The notes beneath the pieces were generated by a model. It was given only the letters and a program-made list of their open reading frames with translations. It was not told the origin of the DNA and made no database searches. A stretch of DNA of 64,000 nt from Jhaorihella thermophila. GTDB lineage: Bacteria > Pseudomonadota > Alphaproteobacteria > Rhodobacterales > Rhodobacteraceae. A program made the position numbers and the translations under genes. This document shows, in pieces, positions 62,820 through 64,000 of the stretch; the stretch's first letter is position 1, and the number at the start of each line of letters is the position of its first letter. The DNA is taken from NCBI RefSeq assembly GCF_900108275.1, contig NZ_FNVD01000003.1, positions 186,001-250,000 on the forward strand, given 5' to 3'.

Positions 62820-64000
62820 TGCGATAAAAACGAGGCAAAGAACTCCTCGTCGCCCTGCATGGTCTCCGCCCGCCATTGCCCGGACCAGCCGGCGACCGGC
62901 GCGGCGATCAGCTCGTCGCCCCGCCAGACGGAGGGCGTGGCGATCAGACACTCGGCCGGGCGCCCCGTCTCGCGCCAGGACGGACATGCGTCCAGCCCGC
63001 CGCGGCCCAGCGCACGGATCTCGCACCCTTGCGGGTCCGGACCGTTCAGCCGCCAGCGTCCGTCCCAGATCCCCCCCGCGGCACAGCGCGTGTCGCGGAC
63101 CGCCGCATATTCCCGGCACACCCGCGCGCTGACCGCGTCACCGCCCACCACGCAGCCGGCCAGCGTAACCCGGCGCCCGTGCCGAACCGCGTCGATCGCG
63201 GCGGCCAGCGGCGCGCGCCTGGGCGGATACTCGCCCCCGGCGACCCAGCGCACGACCCGGGCCAGCAGACGGCGCGCGACCTCTTCGGGCAGAATCCGAA
63301 AACCGCGCCTGTCGAGCAACACGTCGCCCGCGTCCAGCCGCGCCACGTCGCGCGCAGCCAAAAAGCTGTACCAGTCCAGAGCGGCCCGCGCCTGCGCCAT
63401 GTGCCGGGCCACGTCCGCCAGCGCGGTGACCGTGATCCCCAGCGGTTGCAGCGCCTCCAGTGCCCGGCGAGCCCTGATCCGGTCAAAGCGGTCATCCCGG
63501 TTGGAAGGATCCTCGACCCATTCGATCGCATTCCGGACAAGGTAGGCCCTCAGCGCCTGCCGGGTCACGCCCAGGAGCGGCCTGACAAAGGTCACGCCGC
63601 CTTCGATGCGCCGTTCGGGAATGCCCGACAACCCGTCCACCCCGGCCGCGCGGCCCAGCCGCATGAGCACGGTCTCGGCCTGATCATCGGCCGTATGCGC
63701 AAGGGCCAGCATCTCGATCCCGCTCGATCGCGCCCAGCGGGACAAAAGCCTGTATCGCGCGCGCCGCGCCTGATCCTGCAGGTTGCCCGCGCCGTCCCAT
63801 CCCTCCCAGCAGAGCGTGTCGTGGGGCACCGAAAGGGCTCCGGCCATTCGCGCCACCATGGCGGCCTCGTCCGCGGATTCGGCACGCAACCCGTGATCCA
63901 CCGTCACGGCATGGATCTCTGGCCCGTTTTCGCCGAAACAGCGGGTCAGAATGTGCAGAAGCGCAACCGAATCACCCCCGCCGGACACCGCCACGCCCAA
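62816..64000 (-). CDS. tilS: tRNA(Ile)-lysidine synthase (5' end outside window)
   Basis: The visible 394 residues belong to TilS, which converts the wobble cytidine of tRNA-Ile(CAU) to lysidine. The PP-loop ATP-binding motif SGGGDSVALLHIL is at the very start of the visible part. VTVDHGLRAESADEA, NLQDQARRARYRLL and LALAHTADDQAETVLMRL follow. The gene runs off the right edge; the TTG at 63998-64000 is internal, and the true start lies a short way beyond. The C-terminal domains are complete to the stop at 62816. It probably forms an operon with ftsH. Confidence 0.92.
   Translation of the reverse strand: MGVAVSGGGDSVALLHILTRCFGENGPEIHAVTVDHGLRAESADEAAMVARMAGALSVPHDTLCWEGWDGAGNLQDQARRARYRLLSRWARSSGIEMLALAHTADDQAETVLMRLGRAAGVDGLSGIPERRIEGGVTFVRPLLGVTRQALRAYLVRNAIEWVEDPSNRDDRFDRIRARRALEALQPLGITVTALADVARHMAQARAALDWYSFLAARDVARLDAGDVLLDRRGFRILPEEVARRLLARVVRWVAGGEYPPRRAPLAAAIDAVRHGRRVTLAGCVVGGDAVSARVCREYAAVRDTRCAAGGIWDGRWRLNGPDPQGCEIRALGRGGLDACPSWRETGRPAECLIATPSVWRGDELIAAPVAGWSGQWRAETMQGDEEFFASFLSH

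Noticed and set aside
63998-64000. TTG at the window edge as the start of tilS
   Set aside because: It would place the PP-loop at residue 6 with almost no N-terminal strand; the gene more likely begins just outside the window.

Overview
The window looks like a chromosomal segment of a marine-type Rhodobacterales (Roseobacter-group) alphaproteobacterium. The DNA is GC-rich. Several markers fit this group: the alphaproteobacterial FlaF/FlbT flagellin regulators, a COQ9-family protein, an NDUFS4-like complex I subunit, ligase-associated Lhr/PdeM helicase and nuclease, LexA-like boxes of the GAAC-N7-GAAC type, and small proteins of families typical of Rhodobacterales. Genes are tightly packed, with many ATGA overlaps. 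No rRNA, tRNA, CRISPR array, insertion sequence or prophage was found.

Layout. 1-2,640: end of an NDUFS4-like gene, divergent from SOS-type uvrB. 2,700-7,940: a polyamine-type ABC transporter operon with unusually large permeases and an embedded DUF1330 gene. 8,200-10,550: a DoeA-like (ectoine hydrolase family) M24 protein and an ArgE-type deacetylase, divergent from the transporter. 10,800-15,310: rpsU, a small membrane protein, COQ9, and two quinone oxidoreductase paralogues around a DUF2189 membrane protein. 15,316-19,083: a GT2 / ArnT-like / LAB_N lipid-modification cassette and an APH-type kinase. 19,150-25,265: a flagellar block (flgD-fliK leftward; rod-binding protein, flgN, fliC, flaF, flbT and a DUF1217 gene rightward). 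25,550-28,200: a five-gene piece of the S10 ribosomal operon (rplB-rpsS-rplV-rpsC-rplP) with its own likely promoter and a strong terminator. 28,300-32,690: a 2OG-Fe(II) oxygenase, a dnaE2 gene that lacks its usual C-terminal end, and two small genes of unknown function. 32,890-36,880: gpmI-envC-ctpA. 36,970-41,530: two unknown proteins, a CPBP protease, accD and folC. 41,640-47,110: an oligopeptide-type ABC operon with a divergent solute-binding protein. 47,190-52,890: a molybdenum hydroxylase (three subunits plus a MoaD-like protein) followed by the kynurenine genes kynB-kynA. 53,000-56,630: Lhr-like helicase, PdeM and a thioesterase. 56,720-60,580: a tetrahydrofolate one-carbon cluster (fhs, chorismate mutase-like gene and two tandem FolD paralogues). 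60,820-64,000: ftsH and the 5'-truncated tilS.

The points most worth a second look are: (i) a second FolD whose catalytic lysine (E. coli K54) is glutamine and whose D121 is glutamate, beside a normal FolD and Fhs, suggesting a monofunctional methylene-THF dehydrogenase; (ii) a DnaE2 that stops before its C-terminal OB-fold region, without adjacent imuA/imuB, but with an apparent LexA box nearly identical to that of uvrB; (iii) a family of about 70-85 bp double-hairpin repeats that sit just after stop codons, mostly in the orientation of the preceding gene, in two related subfamilies; (iv) a DoeA-like hydrolase paired with an M20 deacetylase and a divergent transporter, which could be an alternative ectoine or diamine utilisation module; and (v) a ribosomal S10 operon fragment enclosed between flagellar and SOS genes.

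All family calls come from reading the translated sequence; no database search was possible.
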